DNA from: Cercophora sp. LCS_1
Taxonomy: Eukaryota > Ascomycota > Sordariomycetes > Sordariales > Lasiosphaeriaceae
NCBI GenBank assembly: GCA_036250225.1
Contig: JAPZLL010000014.1
Location: forward strand, 744,001 to 808,000
DNA length: 64,000 nucleotides
Direction of reading: 5' to 3'
Numbering within the stretch: position 1 is the first letter of the stretch; every line of letters begins with the position of its first letter. The position numbers and the translations under genes were made by a program. A model generated the notes under the pieces. The model searched no databases, was not told where the DNA came from, and saw only the letters and a program-made list of their open reading frames with translations. Positions 1 to 10,020 of the stretch are shown piece after piece.

Positions 1-695
1 ATTGAGCAGACATCCAAACCATCCCCCAAAATATCCCAATGGACCGTCAAATGCCTCAAATGCTGGTCAAATCAGGGTCATTGACCAGTCAAACGGCCGC
101 TTTTCTCGGCCGGTTAGGCCACCCCCCACCGTACCAACTCTAATCCGTTCCTACTGTGACCCCTCCAAAGGACCCCAAGACCGACCCCAAGCCTCCAGGG
201 CAGGGCGCCAACGGTCACCCCTCCCCGTCCCTCCTTTTTCCCCCTTTCCCGCCCCAAGCGATGGCGAAAAAAAAAAAAAAAGGTAAAAAAGTAACTGAAC
301 GTGCCGAAAAAGTTGTGGGACCGTCTTCCGATCTCAGGAGCACGTTTTCGCCGCAACCAGTCCAACCGAAGGTGGTGGCAAGCTATGCCCCGGTTGACCT
401 CCCACCGAGCACTCCATTGCTTTTAATGCCGCCTGTACCCGGCCGATCCCGACTGCCCCTCTGCTTTCAATATTTTTGCGCGACATTCCGATATCGATAT
501 CGATAGCGAGGAGAGACAAGGTACCTTGGTCCAGGTACTTTTTTTGTTGACGTGCGGTGACTCAACACTCGCCCAATCGATCGATATTGGACTGATAGGG
601 TGTGTCGTTTACGTTTACGTCCGCGACCGAATTGCGGATTTCCGCTCTTTGTATTTTCTCCCTTTTTCTCCTTATCACACCCACCCTCGTGAATC
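1..695. other. Upstream intergenic region, promoter side of the PLP-synthase glutaminase gene
   Basis: I see no gene here. The open frames are short, rich in Pro/Arg/Lys and have no recognisable domain. The stretch contains an A-run near 264-280 and a palindromic GATATC-rich patch near 488-504. It most plausibly holds the promoter and 5' UTR of the gene starting at 696, with pyrimidine-rich sequence just before that ATG, as is common in filamentous fungi. Confidence 0.5.
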
Positions 696-1522
696 ATGGC
701 GCCCATCACTATTGGTGTTCTTGCTCTGCAAGGCGGCGTTGGTGAGCACATCCACCTTCTCAAGCAGGCGTCGGCGCATATCTTGGCCGGGGGAGATCAC
801 GATGGTGTTGAGTTTGCCTTCATCGAGGTTCGCTATCCCGAGCAGCTCGTCAAGAGCGATGCCTTGATTATCCCTGGGGGCGAGAGCACCACGATGGCTA
901 TTGTTGCGAGGAGGTTGGGGCTGTTGGACCCGTTGAGAGAGTTTGTCAAGTGAGTATTACCCTGTCCCGATATCGAAGGCATATCGTTGACATGCTGTGC
1001 AGGGTCAATTGCAAGCCGGTATGGGGAACGTGTGCTGGCTTGGTCATGTTGGCTGAGGAAGCGAGTGCCACCAAAAAGGGCGGGCAGGAGCTCGTGGGAG
1101 GGTTGGATGTGAAAGTGCTGCGAAACCGCTACGGGACGCAGATTCAGAGCTTTGTGGCTGATTTAGAGTTGCCATTCCTTGGGGACGCTGAAAAGCCGTT
1201 CAGGGGTGTCTTCATCAGGGCGCCGGTGGTGGAGGAGATCAAGACAGCGGCAAAGACCGAGCAGTTAGAAGTGAACGGGTACTCGGAGACCGTCAACGGT
1301 ACTGGGAAATCTGAGGAGGCAGTCGAAGTGATGGGCGTCTTTAAGCAAGCGGGAGCAGGTGAGGCTGGGAGCTCGGTGGAGGATATTGTTGCGGTGAGGC
1401 AGAGGAACGTATTTGGGACGAGCTTTCACCCAGAACTTACCAATGACATTCGGATACACGTTTGGTGGTTGAAGCGAGTATTGGAGGCCCTTAGGCACGG
1501 GGATTTGGTGGTTGCCAACTGA
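696..1522 (+). CDS. pdx2: Pyridoxal 5'-phosphate synthase glutaminase subunit (PdxT/SNO family)
   Basis: Two exons, 696-949 and 1003-1522, with an intron 950-1002 (GTGAGT donor, TGCAG acceptor, phase 2); product 257 aa. This class I glutamine amidotransferase releases ammonia from glutamine for the PdxS/SNZ synthase in deoxyxylulose-independent vitamin B6 synthesis. Visible motifs are an N-terminal GVLALQGGV, the GGEST loop, the nucleophile Cys in GTCAGL, FIRAP, and the catalytic His-Glu pair in SFHPEL. It is longer than bacterial PdxT (about 190 aa) because of an insertion between FIRAP and the SFHPE motif, roughly residues 170-215, a feature I believe is usual in fungal homologues. The intron splits a Lys codon just before VNCKPVWGTC, so the join restores the family consensus. 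The partner synthase is not in this window. Confidence 0.95.
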
Positions 1523-1568
1523 TGACGATTTGGTACGATGATAATTCAAATAGAAGATATATATCCCG

Positions 1569-3314
1569 TCATGATGGGACCCATTGGGTGGTGGATGTCT
1601 TCGCGGTCAAACCTTCCTCTGCCGTCAACTTGGTGGCATCATCAACGGAAATGTACATATCCAATACCGGAGAACGGTTGGAAATGCGACAGCTCAGGAA
1701 AACGCCTATCTCAACTCCTTTTTGGGTTTTGAACCGAAAGCTCTCCTGTCGGCCTCCAAGGTACGAATAGTGCGATCGTGTCACACTTGGAATTTGATCG
1801 CCGGTTGTTATCCTCAAGATGTCGGAAAGCGGCCCTTGTACATCGACCGTTATGGCAAAGTCATCGGTGTGGTGGAAGCGTTGGACTTCGAAGTTGAAAG
1901 TAGCAGGTATCAAGGGCCCCTTGCCCTCAGCCCCCTGGTTGTAAAACGCGTGCTCCTCGTCGTTCCACCACGAAATAGGTTGTAGCTGTGTTGTAAGCGT
2001 GACGCTGTCATCTCTATCATAAGACGTCCTCAGGCTTAATGACGGTCTTGAGCGTAACAAGATCCTACTGACTCTCTGATATGAATACTCCGGTGTCGGG
2101 TCCAAGACAGTGATTTTTTGCCGTATGAAAACGGGGGTCACCGGGAACTCGTTGACCGACATTGCGGCCAACTGGGGTCCAAAGAGAGTTGGTAGCGGGC
2201 GGTTAGCATCGACTCGGGCATATTGGTTGGGTCCAATCTTGCGTAAAAAGATGCCCAGGGCCCCTGCAGGTAGCAAGTTCGTGACGCCTTCGAGCACGGC
2301 GATGTATTCGTTGAGCAGTTGTGGCTCGCCGGTTCTCCTCTCGGTGAGCCTGAGCGGTATCCGGATGCCCTTGTTTGTGATGTCATGCGGTGCATTCAAA
2401 TGACCGCCACTCCAGGTGGTGTTTGTGCACTTTTTGAAATGAGAGGGCGATGTTGCTAAAAGGCCGTTGTAGGCGGAGAAGAGCTTGTCCTCGTCGACCC
2501 AAGCGAAGATGGACGTGTCGTCAGAAGCCTTGATGATCTCCTCCTGCAACCGAATAAACGCTCGGTCGCCCTCACCGTAAATCATGGGCATGTTGATGTC
2601 GAACAAACCCATCAAACAATAGGCTAAGTCCTCCTTCCTCGATGTTTGTCTGTTTGCAGCCCAGCTCATTCGTTGCGCAATGGAAGTCGACGTGACCGTC
2701 AAGGGATCTCTGAGAACTGCGAGAGGAATCCTGGTCGCCCGAGAGATGAGATCCTGCAACGAAGACTTGGAGCCGAGCCGTTGGCAGTCTGAAGAGTAGA
2801 ATTCGACTTGAAACGGCGCGGTCAGTTCCTGTAGCGTCCAGCCCCGTGTGAACCATCTTGACTCGAGGAATTGCCTTTGCCAGATTTGATGCTCGATCTC
2901 CTTGGGGTCGAGTTGGACCGAGGCCTGGACAAAATCCACCAGGATGATGGAGTCATCAAAGTCACCGTCACCAGGGCGCTGAGGTACGTCGGCGAGGTGG
3001 ACATAGCAGGCGTGGGAGTCCCGGTAATAGCGGAACATCGAGTTTATCGCTTCTGATAGCTCCGAGCTGCTTGACTTGTTGATACAGCACGTGTCGACCC
3101 AAATGTACGCGAGGTCATCTTGAATGGCCTGCCAGGCGCAGAACTGGATCTTGGTGAAGCCCTCCTTTTCCTCCGCAAGCTCTCTGTACTTGTGCATGTC
3201 CTTGTACGTGACTTCGTCGGCTCCCCATGTGTGCGAGAGGATGGCGTAGCGCGGAATGGTGTCGTCATTATCAAACTCCTCGAATTCGAGAGTGTGGGCG
3301 TTGAGGAGCCGCAT
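1569..3314 (-). CDS. HET-domain protein (heterokaryon incompatibility family), intact
   Basis: Single open exon of 581 aa from ATG at 3314. The HET domain occupies about residues 20-160: RYAILSHTWG near residue 22, YIWVDTCCIN near 70, then RGWTLQELTAP near 155. It is followed by the usual AQRMSWAANRQT and LFDINMPMIYGEG blocks near 210-250. The C-terminal 300 residues have no domain I recognise. HET proteins act in non-self recognition and cell death after hyphal fusion; only a minority have a tested role. The gene is convergent with the PLP-synthase glutaminase, whose stop lies only 46 bases from its own. No signal peptide or membrane segment is evident. Assignment to the family is secure, the biological role is inferred. 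Confidence 0.9.
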   Translation of the reverse strand: MRLLNAHTLEFEEFDNDDTIPRYAILSHTWGADEVTYKDMHKYRELAEEKEGFTKIQFCAWQAIQDDLAYIWVDTCCINKSSSSELSEAINSMFRYYRDSHACYVHLADVPQRPGDGDFDDSIILVDFVQASVQLDPKEIEHQIWQRQFLESRWFTRGWTLQELTAPFQVEFYSSDCQRLGSKSSLQDLISRATRIPLAVLRDPLTVTSTSIAQRMSWAANRQTSRKEDLAYCLMGLFDINMPMIYGEGDRAFIRLQEEIIKASDDTSIFAWVDEDKLFSAYNGLLATSPSHFKKCTNTTWSGGHLNAPHDITNKGIRIPLRLTERRTGEPQLLNEYIAVLEGVTNLLPAGALGIFLRKIGPNQYARVDANRPLPTLFGPQLAAMSVNEFPVTPVFIRQKITVLDPTPEYSYQRVSRILLRSRPSLSLRTSYDRDDSVTLTTQLQPISWWNDEEHAFYNQGAEGKGPLIPATFNFEVQRFHHTDDFAITVDVQGPLSDILRITTGDQIPSVTRSHYSYLGGRQESFRFKTQKGVEIGVFLSCRISNRSPVLDMYISVDDATKLTAEEGLTAKTSTTQWVPS

Positions 3315-3707
3315 AGCTCAGGTCTTTGCGTGAGCTGGTTAGAGTGAGCGGGGGTGATGGCAGCTGAAGTCCGATTTGGGCACCGTTCGCCTGCCGAACG
3401 AGGAAGGCCGTACAAGTTTCGGCGGACTGCGTGCCAAGCGTCCCCCCTGTCGCACCGGGTTCGAGGCCGGCCCGCCACACTGATGACCGCCGAATTGACA
3501 CTGGATGGAGATGAATGCGATCCCAGGACTGTTCAGAATTAGCTCTAAATACCAGGACTACACTTCTATCATTCACAAGCCCATGATAACAAATATGGTG
3601 ACCAACACACCAACAAAACACCTCGTAAACCAGACAAGATACAACTTGTGATCACACATTCCATCATTAAACCAGCCCTACGAACAAACCACGTTTGAAA
3701 CATCGCA

Positions 3708-4679
3708 TCACGGCTCCTCGTCGTCGTCATCCGACTCCAAATCTGGGTCTGGCACTTGCATGTCAGGCGGTAGCTGCGGCATTCTCTCGATCGGCTCGGT
3801 CGGAGGAGGCGGAGGCGGAGGGAGATGTGACGCTGGCAGTAAAGTATAGGGAACATTGGCGGGCAGGCCCTGGGCTGCTGCCTCGGCGGCCGCTTTACGG
3901 TCCTCGTCCCTCTTGATCTTCGCCAAGCAGTTGCGCACATCGCTCTTCTTAACATACTGGTACTTGTCACCAAAGGAGATGCGGATGCCGATGGTCAACT
4001 GGCGCAGGGTACACTGGGCCTCGCGATGCATGATCATCAGCCAGCGCATGCCGTCTTGCTCGATCTTCCGGAACTGGGCGGGCACATTGGCTCCGGGCTC
4101 GCCGGTGAAGGGCTCGTGGTTGTGGTCGGCGCACTGCACCACAACGTGCCACTTGTCGTCGTAGGGCCAAGCCTTCTCCTGGACCGCCTTGATGCGCATT
4201 GGACAGCCAGTCTTGGAGGAGCGGGCATTACGGATGCCCTTGCTGTGGGAGGTGTAGTTCTTGCCGCCCTTGGAGCAGCAAAGGTTGTACCGTCTGTAGT
4301 TGCCTTGGGGATCACGGTTCAACGACGACACAATGACCACAGCGTAGCCTTGTGAGCGGGTAAAACTCTTGACGTCGGTGAGCAGGGTGTCGAATGTGGG
4401 GTAGAGCCGGTCCTGGGGAGGGGGAAGCAGCGCCATTTGGAAGTTGGGACGATCCGGTTGCTGCTGCACCTGCGCTTGTTGCTGCTGCTGTTGCTGAACT
4501 TGAGGCTGTTGTTGCTGCGGTTGTTGCATCTGCTGTGGGACCTGGATCTGCTGGTATTGCTGCTGGGTCTGTGGCTGGTACTGCTGGTACTGTTGCTGCG
4601 GGTTCGCCATTTGTCGCGCATTCTGCATCGACTGCGGCGGACCTAGCTGGATGGTTGTGTATGGCAGTTGTTGAGCCAT
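3708..4679 (-). CDS. FAR1/WRKY-GCM1-type zinc-finger protein with glutamine-rich N-terminus
   Basis: Single exon, 323 aa, ATG at 4679. Residues about 20-75 are dominated by Gln (CAG/CAA runs). Residues about 85-180 resemble the FAR1 DNA-binding fold of the WRKY-GCM1 superfamily: an RYNLCCSKGG block, a GCPMRIKAV block, and CADHNHEP with the final His pair. The C-terminus is Pro-rich and ends in an acidic SDDDDEEP tail. FAR1 domains derive from MULE-type transposases, and stand-alone fungal copies are generally regarded as host transcription regulators. No transposase core is present, so this looks domesticated rather than mobile. A DNA-binding role is inferred from the family; targets are unknown. 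Confidence 0.75.
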   Translation of the reverse strand: MAQQLPYTTIQLGPPQSMQNARQMANPQQQYQQYQPQTQQQYQQIQVPQQMQQPQQQQPQVQQQQQQQAQVQQQPDRPNFQMALLPPPQDRLYPTFDTLLTDVKSFTRSQGYAVVIVSSLNRDPQGNYRRYNLCCSKGGKNYTSHSKGIRNARSSKTGCPMRIKAVQEKAWPYDDKWHVVVQCADHNHEPFTGEPGANVPAQFRKIEQDGMRWLMIMHREAQCTLRQLTIGIRISFGDKYQYVKKSDVRNCLAKIKRDEDRKAAAEAAAQGLPANVPYTLLPASHLPPPPPPPTEPIERMPQLPPDMQVPDPDLESDDDDEEP

Positions 4680-5437
4680 ATTGTCGGCCGTTGTGGTGTT
4701 GATGTCTCCTTAGCGCTGTGTGCCGAGACAACCGGTTGAGTGTGTTGAAGAGAAGTCGTGAGCAGGCTGCCCAAAAGCCTGGCGAGATTTGCGCTTTTGC
4801 ACGTGGCATTTGGCTATCCAAACATTTCGCGCCGGATAAATTACATCGGCCGCCCTTGACAGTTGGTCTGTGCTTGCGTGCCTGGCAACCCCTGTCGTCC
4901 TGCTTGCGTCAACTGACATCCCATCAACGTCTTGATCGTATGGGAGAAAGACACCAGAGAGTACTGAAAATTGAGCCAATTCGTCCCTCAAGGTATCTCC
5001 AATGCCACTGAGGTCTCCTATGCAGTAACTAATATTTGTCACAGGCCGACCTGCTTCGAGATGCACCTGCTGGAAGCCCCTGAACGCGACCCACCCCGTC
5101 ACTGTCCCAATAATGGAACACCTCAAGGCTCCGGGAACGACGCCACTTCAATCATCTCTCGGATTATCATCCTGATGGAACACTGCGGCGTCTCGGGCAT
5201 AAACGCAGATGATATGGATCCACGCTAAGGATGCGGGATGCGCCGTCGCTATCTGAAACCCGGGCCCAATTTGCGTGATCGCCGCGAAGGGTGAGGCTCT
5301 CGGACCTGGATTCCGGGCCCATTCTTGTCGCCTGTCATGAACCAACTCCCCACTCCCCTTCCCATAGACGGCAAATCGCCTACTATCAGAATATCGATGA
5401 ACCTACACGCCATCCTTGGCCTATTGCTGAGTCCTCG
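4680..5437. other. Divergent intergenic region between FAR1-type gene and the 533-aa gene
   Basis: No supported gene. This region should contain both promoters. The downstream frame is open from 5279, so part of 5279-5437 may be coding if translation or an upstream exon begins earlier than the first in-frame ATG at 5438. Confidence 0.4.
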
Positions 5438-7039
5438 ATGCCGGTCCTGGGTCGTAGACCAAGCTGGCAGCAGCAATTGCGCCAGACCAAAGCGAAAGAA
5501 TGGCTCTTTGCCGGACAACCCGACAAATTCCCGCTCGCTGAGCTCCAAAACATTGCCGACCGGCTTCTTCGAGACAAATCGCCGGTGCTTTCCAGACGGG
5601 GCATCCCGGGTCGGTCCCACGAGTGCGATGTTTTATGGGCGAACGAGCTTGTGACGGTGAGAGGGGAGCTCGGCATTCACGAATCCGCCATTCTGGGATG
5701 CCTACATCTTCTAACATATCCCCAAGCTCGAGGCCAAATCCTGTCGCTCCGGCCAGATCACACCTTCCCCGATGTCTTCTTTGAGCGCCGGCTTGATGCC
5801 TATTTGCAGTGCGTCGTCCTCTCTCGTCGCGCAAACCCCGATGTTTGCTCAGAGGATGAAGTGGCGGCGGCCGAGGAGCTACTTGGTGTGCTTAAAGGGA
5901 GCTCCAAAGACTTTCCCTCGATCTTGCGCTTGCTGAAGGCCATCGGAGAGGGGAAGTGCCATGATCTGCTTCCCGTGGCGCTCGTCAAGAAGGTTTTGAA
6001 GCGGACTCATTATCAAGAGAACTTGACACGGGAGTTAAACTCTCTGAGGAGGGCACGACGATGGTTTGACGCCTACAAGCTTGTCTGCGGACTTCGTGAT
6101 GTTGCTCGTCTCCCAAAGGCGGACCAGATGCTCAGGGATCTGTTTCCGGACTACCCGATGTGGGCAGCGTGGCGACCTGACCCTGTCCGTATCCTCTCCT
6201 GGGAGAGCCCGAAGCTTATTCCCTACCGAGACCAGCTTGCACCTATCCTCGACCTCGAAGGTCCCGATACCACTGGTCAGCAGCGCGGCACTCTTCGAAT
6301 GTCCAGCCCCGGCGCCTTCGTTTCACCGGGTGACCCAACGCTCTTCATGGACGGAGACATCCTCGATCGACTACTGCGTGTCCTGGATTCAAGCCTGCTA
6401 ATTGGCCCTGCCACGATTGACATGCTTCTTGCCGTCTGCCTCGAGGACTTACCTCTATCTACAACTTCCCTCCCTCAACTCGAAGCTGCCATCGCTTCGA
6501 GCTCGGATTCCCTTTCGGCTATCCTTGCAGCGTACGTCCGCTCATCATCACTGACTATGCCCCTCACAGTACGACTGCAAGCGGTCGTCAGTGTTCTGCC
6601 GCTGCTCACTGAGCGTCCCAACCTCCAGGACTGCTTCGGCTTTGCCCTCAATCTCGGCCACCGTGCTGCCACCCTCCTTTCCGAGGCCCAACATGACTTC
6701 CGCACCTGTGTTGCTGCAGGGACTCCGTCTCCGGACAACATCAGCTCATTAATCCTCTCACTTGGACGGGAACTGCTTAACGCCGAATGGCTCTGCGCGG
6801 ACTGGCCATTTTCACGCCTGGCCATACTCCAGTCCTTTCCCACTGAGGCCGAAGTCCTCCTAGCCCTAAACGCCATCGCCAGCGGTGATTTGGACGACCC
6901 TTCTCTGGCTGGCCACGTCGAGGTGCTTGCCAGGATTTGGAGAACAGATGCTGTCTCTCTATCGGAGGATGCGGTGGAGCTAGACGGTGATCCGGTGACA
7001 CTATCCTCGCCTCAGACCGCATTCGAGGTGCATCTCTGA
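5438..7039 (+). CDS. Conserved-looking hypothetical protein, function not recognised
   Basis: Open frame of 533 aa from the first in-frame ATG at 5438. The frame stays open upstream to 5279 without an ATG, so the true start might lie in an upstream exon. The composition is typical of a soluble, mostly alpha-helical protein: Leu-rich, with many short amphipathic stretches and no signal peptide or membrane span. A run of charged helices around residues 180-260 (including RARRWFDAYKLVCGL) is reminiscent of alpha-solenoid proteins, but I could not match it to a named family. Codon use is strongly coding-like throughout. I assign no function. Confidence 0.7.
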   Translation: MPVLGRRPSWQQQLRQTKAKEWLFAGQPDKFPLAELQNIADRLLRDKSPVLSRRGIPGRSHECDVLWANELVTVRGELGIHESAILGCLHLLTYPQARGQILSLRPDHTFPDVFFERRLDAYLQCVVLSRRANPDVCSEDEVAAAEELLGVLKGSSKDFPSILRLLKAIGEGKCHDLLPVALVKKVLKRTHYQENLTRELNSLRRARRWFDAYKLVCGLRDVARLPKADQMLRDLFPDYPMWAAWRPDPVRILSWESPKLIPYRDQLAPILDLEGPDTTGQQRGTLRMSSPGAFVSPGDPTLFMDGDILDRLLRVLDSSLLIGPATIDMLLAVCLEDLPLSTTSLPQLEAAIASSSDSLSAILAAYVRSSSLTMPLTVRLQAVVSVLPLLTERPNLQDCFGFALNLGHRAATLLSEAQHDFRTCVAAGTPSPDNISSLILSLGRELLNAEWLCADWPFSRLAILQSFPTEAEVLLALNAIASGDLDDPSLAGHVEVLARIWRTDAVSLSEDAVELDGDPVTLSSPQTAFEVHL

Positions 7040-7303
7040 TGAGTTACGTGTTCGCACACTCTGGGATGGTGACGAGGTCTTGCCAGCTTGCGGGTCTTCG
7101 TCGAAGTACTTGCGAGACAGAGGAACCCGACCCCCTATTCACATCCAGTCTTCGCATCGGTGTTAGAAGAAACGGTTTCCAACAGGGTGGTAAAGCCAAG
7201 CCCCCATGTCATCCATGACGACACACACGACCAGCTGCAGTGACGGCACTCGAAGCAACACAAAGGAAGCCTCTTGATCATGGAGAGGAGAGGCAAAAAT
7301 GAG

Positions 7304-7416
7304 TGACGAGAGTGGGATTCGAACCCACGCCCTTTCGGACTACGGATCTGATGATACAGAGGGTATTAAGGGATAATTCCTTAACGTAGCGCCTTAGACC
7401 GCTCGGCCATCTCGCC
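7304..7416 (-). tRNA. tRNA-Leu(AAG) with a 33-nt intron
   Basis: The complementary strand folds into a full cloverleaf. Acceptor GGCGAGA (7416-7410) pairs with TCTCGTC (7311-7305), discriminator A at 7304. The anticodon stem CTACG/CGTAG is at 7389-7385 and 7344-7340. The loop reads TTAAG-G-C with anticodon AAG at 7382-7380. The T-arm is GTGGG-TTCGAAT-CCCAC. A long variable arm is present, as expected for tRNA-Leu. An intron of about 33 nt (7378-7346) sits after position 37, the standard eukaryotic place. The CCA end is not encoded. Confidence 0.93.
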
Positions 7417-7910
7417 TGTTTGATGGAGATCTGTGTGGATATTTGACTTGTTGTTGTGGGTGTGTGGCGTGGTGTGGGGCATGCGAGTCAGGGGCTTTAG
7501 GGTTGGCTGTCACCGCTGCCGAGCCGAACAATGCTGTGGGCCCCGTGTGAGTGGGCAAATGGCGCTCTTGTCAAGGCTAAACGAATAAGAGCTTGATAGG
7601 ATCCAGATCACCACCTGTACTACCGAGCATATTATGTGGCAATGATTCGAGGTTTGGCAGTGTCTTAGAGGTTGGAGGGCTAGGTTTTGGAATGCAGGTC
7701 TTCGGGGCATGGCATTCAGTTGACTGATTTCTGTATGTTGTGGGGTTGTCCGTATACAGGATACGGTCTGGCCTACGCATGAGCATACGAGACACTACGA
7801 TGATCTGACTTTTATATGCTTGTCTTGAACAGGCTGATCCGCGGTTTCTTATCGTCCAGCCCAATGGCAGCTGTTGCTGCATTCAGTGAAACGACAGTAT
7901 ACCGACCTCG

Positions 7911-8426
7911 CTGCACAATAGGGCCACTGGTTCTCTTGACACCCAAAGCATCTGGTGGATCGACCAAAAAGGGGCCGTCTGGTTCGCTCAGGACTCAACC
8001 TGTCCCCAACGGTCGCATCACCGCCCATCACCCACCCAAAACACACTCGACCTATTCTGGATCGGCAGTGACAGCATCATTCACACGCTCCATCGCAACA
8101 CCGACACAAACTGAAGCGAGATCCAACCGCTATCCACCATCTCTCTTCGAATCAAATAGGACGACGACAAGCCATTCGACGACGGAAGTGTCTGGGTACG
8201 AGGCCGCGCACACGCCGTCTCGCTTGATGACGCTGCTGTCGCGGTGCTCTGGGTTACCAAAATGGGGGTTCTTCACAGGAGGGTACGAACACTACCCGGA
8301 GAAAAATGGGGTGAGATCAAGGAAGTTACGAAACTTGGATCGGCTGCTGCCCCCTCGAGAATCGGATGTGCGTGGAGGAAGAAGAAGAGTCGTGGATCAC
8401 CAGTTCTCTCCATACAGTGGTTTTAG
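7911..8426 (+). pseudogene. Relic of a lectin-like beta-propeller gene
   Basis: One reading frame (starting at 7911) carries propeller-blade signatures across in-frame stops. SIWWIDQKGAVWFAQD lies near 7940-7990, LDLFWIGSDSIIHTLHR near 8047-8100, and a blade containing AVLWVTKMGVLHRRVR and KWGEIKEVTKLGS near 8230-8350. The frame is broken by TGA at 8112 and TAG at 8157 and ends at TAG 8424. No ATG precedes the first blade. The blade pattern (hydrophobic-x-W-x-D/G-G-x-hydrophobic) resembles the fucose-lectin/PLL-like propeller encoded at 47721-49458. A multi-exon functional gene is less likely because both stops sit inside the conserved-looking frame. I call it a decayed copy. Confidence 0.5.
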
Positions 8427-8476
8427 TCAAAAGTGTTTGCTGCTCCAGACCAGTTGAAATCCTCTGCTGTATGTAT

Positions 8477-10020
8477 TTACTGCACCGGCACCATCAACCG
8501 ATCAATATCCGGCCCCCAACCATTCCCAACCCCCTCAATAACAATGGTGTTGCTCGAGCCCTTCTTCAAGTTAACATGCAACGTGCTCGTCGCCGGATCG
8601 CCCTTGGCAGCCAAGAACGCAATCTTCCTCCCTCCGTCCCCATTGACCTTCACGTTCGCATATCGAGGGTTGCTATCCCCATTCAAGAACTTGATGCGAA
8701 TGGTTGTCATGCCATCGATATCGCTCCGGATGTTGTTGAACGTGACGCTCCCCTTGTCCGGACCACCGATATACCCAGCGGTGACTTTGCCTGAGCACGT
8801 CGAGCAGTCGACATTGCGAGCCTTGCCGCCGTACGACGCTTTCTCGCCCTCGTAGCTTGTCTCGGCTGGGGGGTTTTGCCATGCTGCAAAGTTGTTGGTG
8901 GGCACCCAACTGACGGCGTTCTTCATGGTGACGGTCGTGCCGCTGATTTGCAGGGGGAGCCAGACGTAGGTGCTTGCCATGAGGTTGTCCTTGAGCCAGC
9001 GGTCGCCCATGTAGATGGCCGTGCTCTCGCTCGTCTTGAGGATGTAGGTTGTTTGGGAGTTGTAGGTCTTGTCCAGGGTTAGGGACATTTAGGGGTACGT
9101 GTTCAGGGGTAACCAACCTTGGAACCGTTGTCGGCAAACTTTTTCCAGCTTGACCAAGGTCCGCTTAGGGATGTGGCTGTGGTGTATTGGTTCTCGTTCG
9201 AGTCCCATCCGGTCATCATCGAGGCAAACATGAAGTATGTTCTGCCCAGTTTGATCATGGCTGGGGCTTCGACTCGGTTGCCGCCCTCCAGTCTCCATGA
9301 GAAGACATCGGTTGTGGGGCTGAGGAAGTCGTCTGATAGAGCGACGATGCGGAGGCCGTGTTTGCGCTTGGAGAGTCAGTGTGATGTTGCGGTAAAGGAG
9401 GGAATTACAGCATACGTCTTCTGTCAACAGATAGCCCTTGCCATCATCGTCCTTGAACAGTCCCATGTCGCGACTTTCTCGTCCGAGTCTGTGATAAAGT
9501 CAACAGAAGTTCCAGCTAGGTATACCACCTTGACTTACGGCTGAAAGCTGCGAATGTACTGATACCTCCCACAGACAGAGTCTCCGGTTGCAACGGCGAC
9601 CCTGGCCTCGCCATAGTTGCTGCTGTCCATGTGCATCCACAGCACATACTTGCGAGTCTTGTCATTGTAGATAACCTTTGGCCTTTCCACAACGCGGTTG
9701 GGGCCGATGTCGCCGGAGGCTTGTCGGGTCAGGAGAGCGCCGACAAGAGTCCACTGCACCAGGTCCTTGGAGGCATAGCAGTTGACGTTCGAGAATGAGT
9801 GACCACCACTCTTGTCCTCGCCAACCATGTAGTATGTGCCGTTCTCGACAATGAAACCGGCGCCGTGGGCTTGCAAGTGCTCCCCATCGGGCTGGACAGG
9901 GGTCAACAGGGGCCAATCATCACAGAGATGCAAACTTACAGTTGTCCAGGTTCCGCCCGGCACAACCTGCAGCGATGCAGTGGCGACGGATGCCGTCAGC
10001 GCAAGTGACAAGAGCCTCAT
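8477..10020 (-). CDS. Secreted GH43 (subfamily 24-like) exo-beta-1,3-galactanase with C-terminal CBM35
   Basis: Five exons: 10020-9940, 9891-9539, 9488-9416, 9366-9118, 9067-8477. Introns are 48-50 nt; the last uses a weak GTTGGT donor. Product 448 aa. A signal peptide (MRLLSLALTASVATA) is followed by a GH43 five-bladed propeller: QAHGAGF, ERPKVIYN near residue 115, LLTED, and RVEAPAMIK, which holds an expected catalytic acid. Residues about 315-448 form a CBM35-like beta-sandwich (AGYIGG and the terminal WGPDIDRLMVPV). The joins give the family blocks LTEDRKHGLRI and GSKTYNSQTT. The layout matches fungal exo-beta-1,3-galactanases that trim arabinogalactan side chains outside the cell. The fine substrate assignment is inferred from family similarity. 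Confidence 0.88.
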
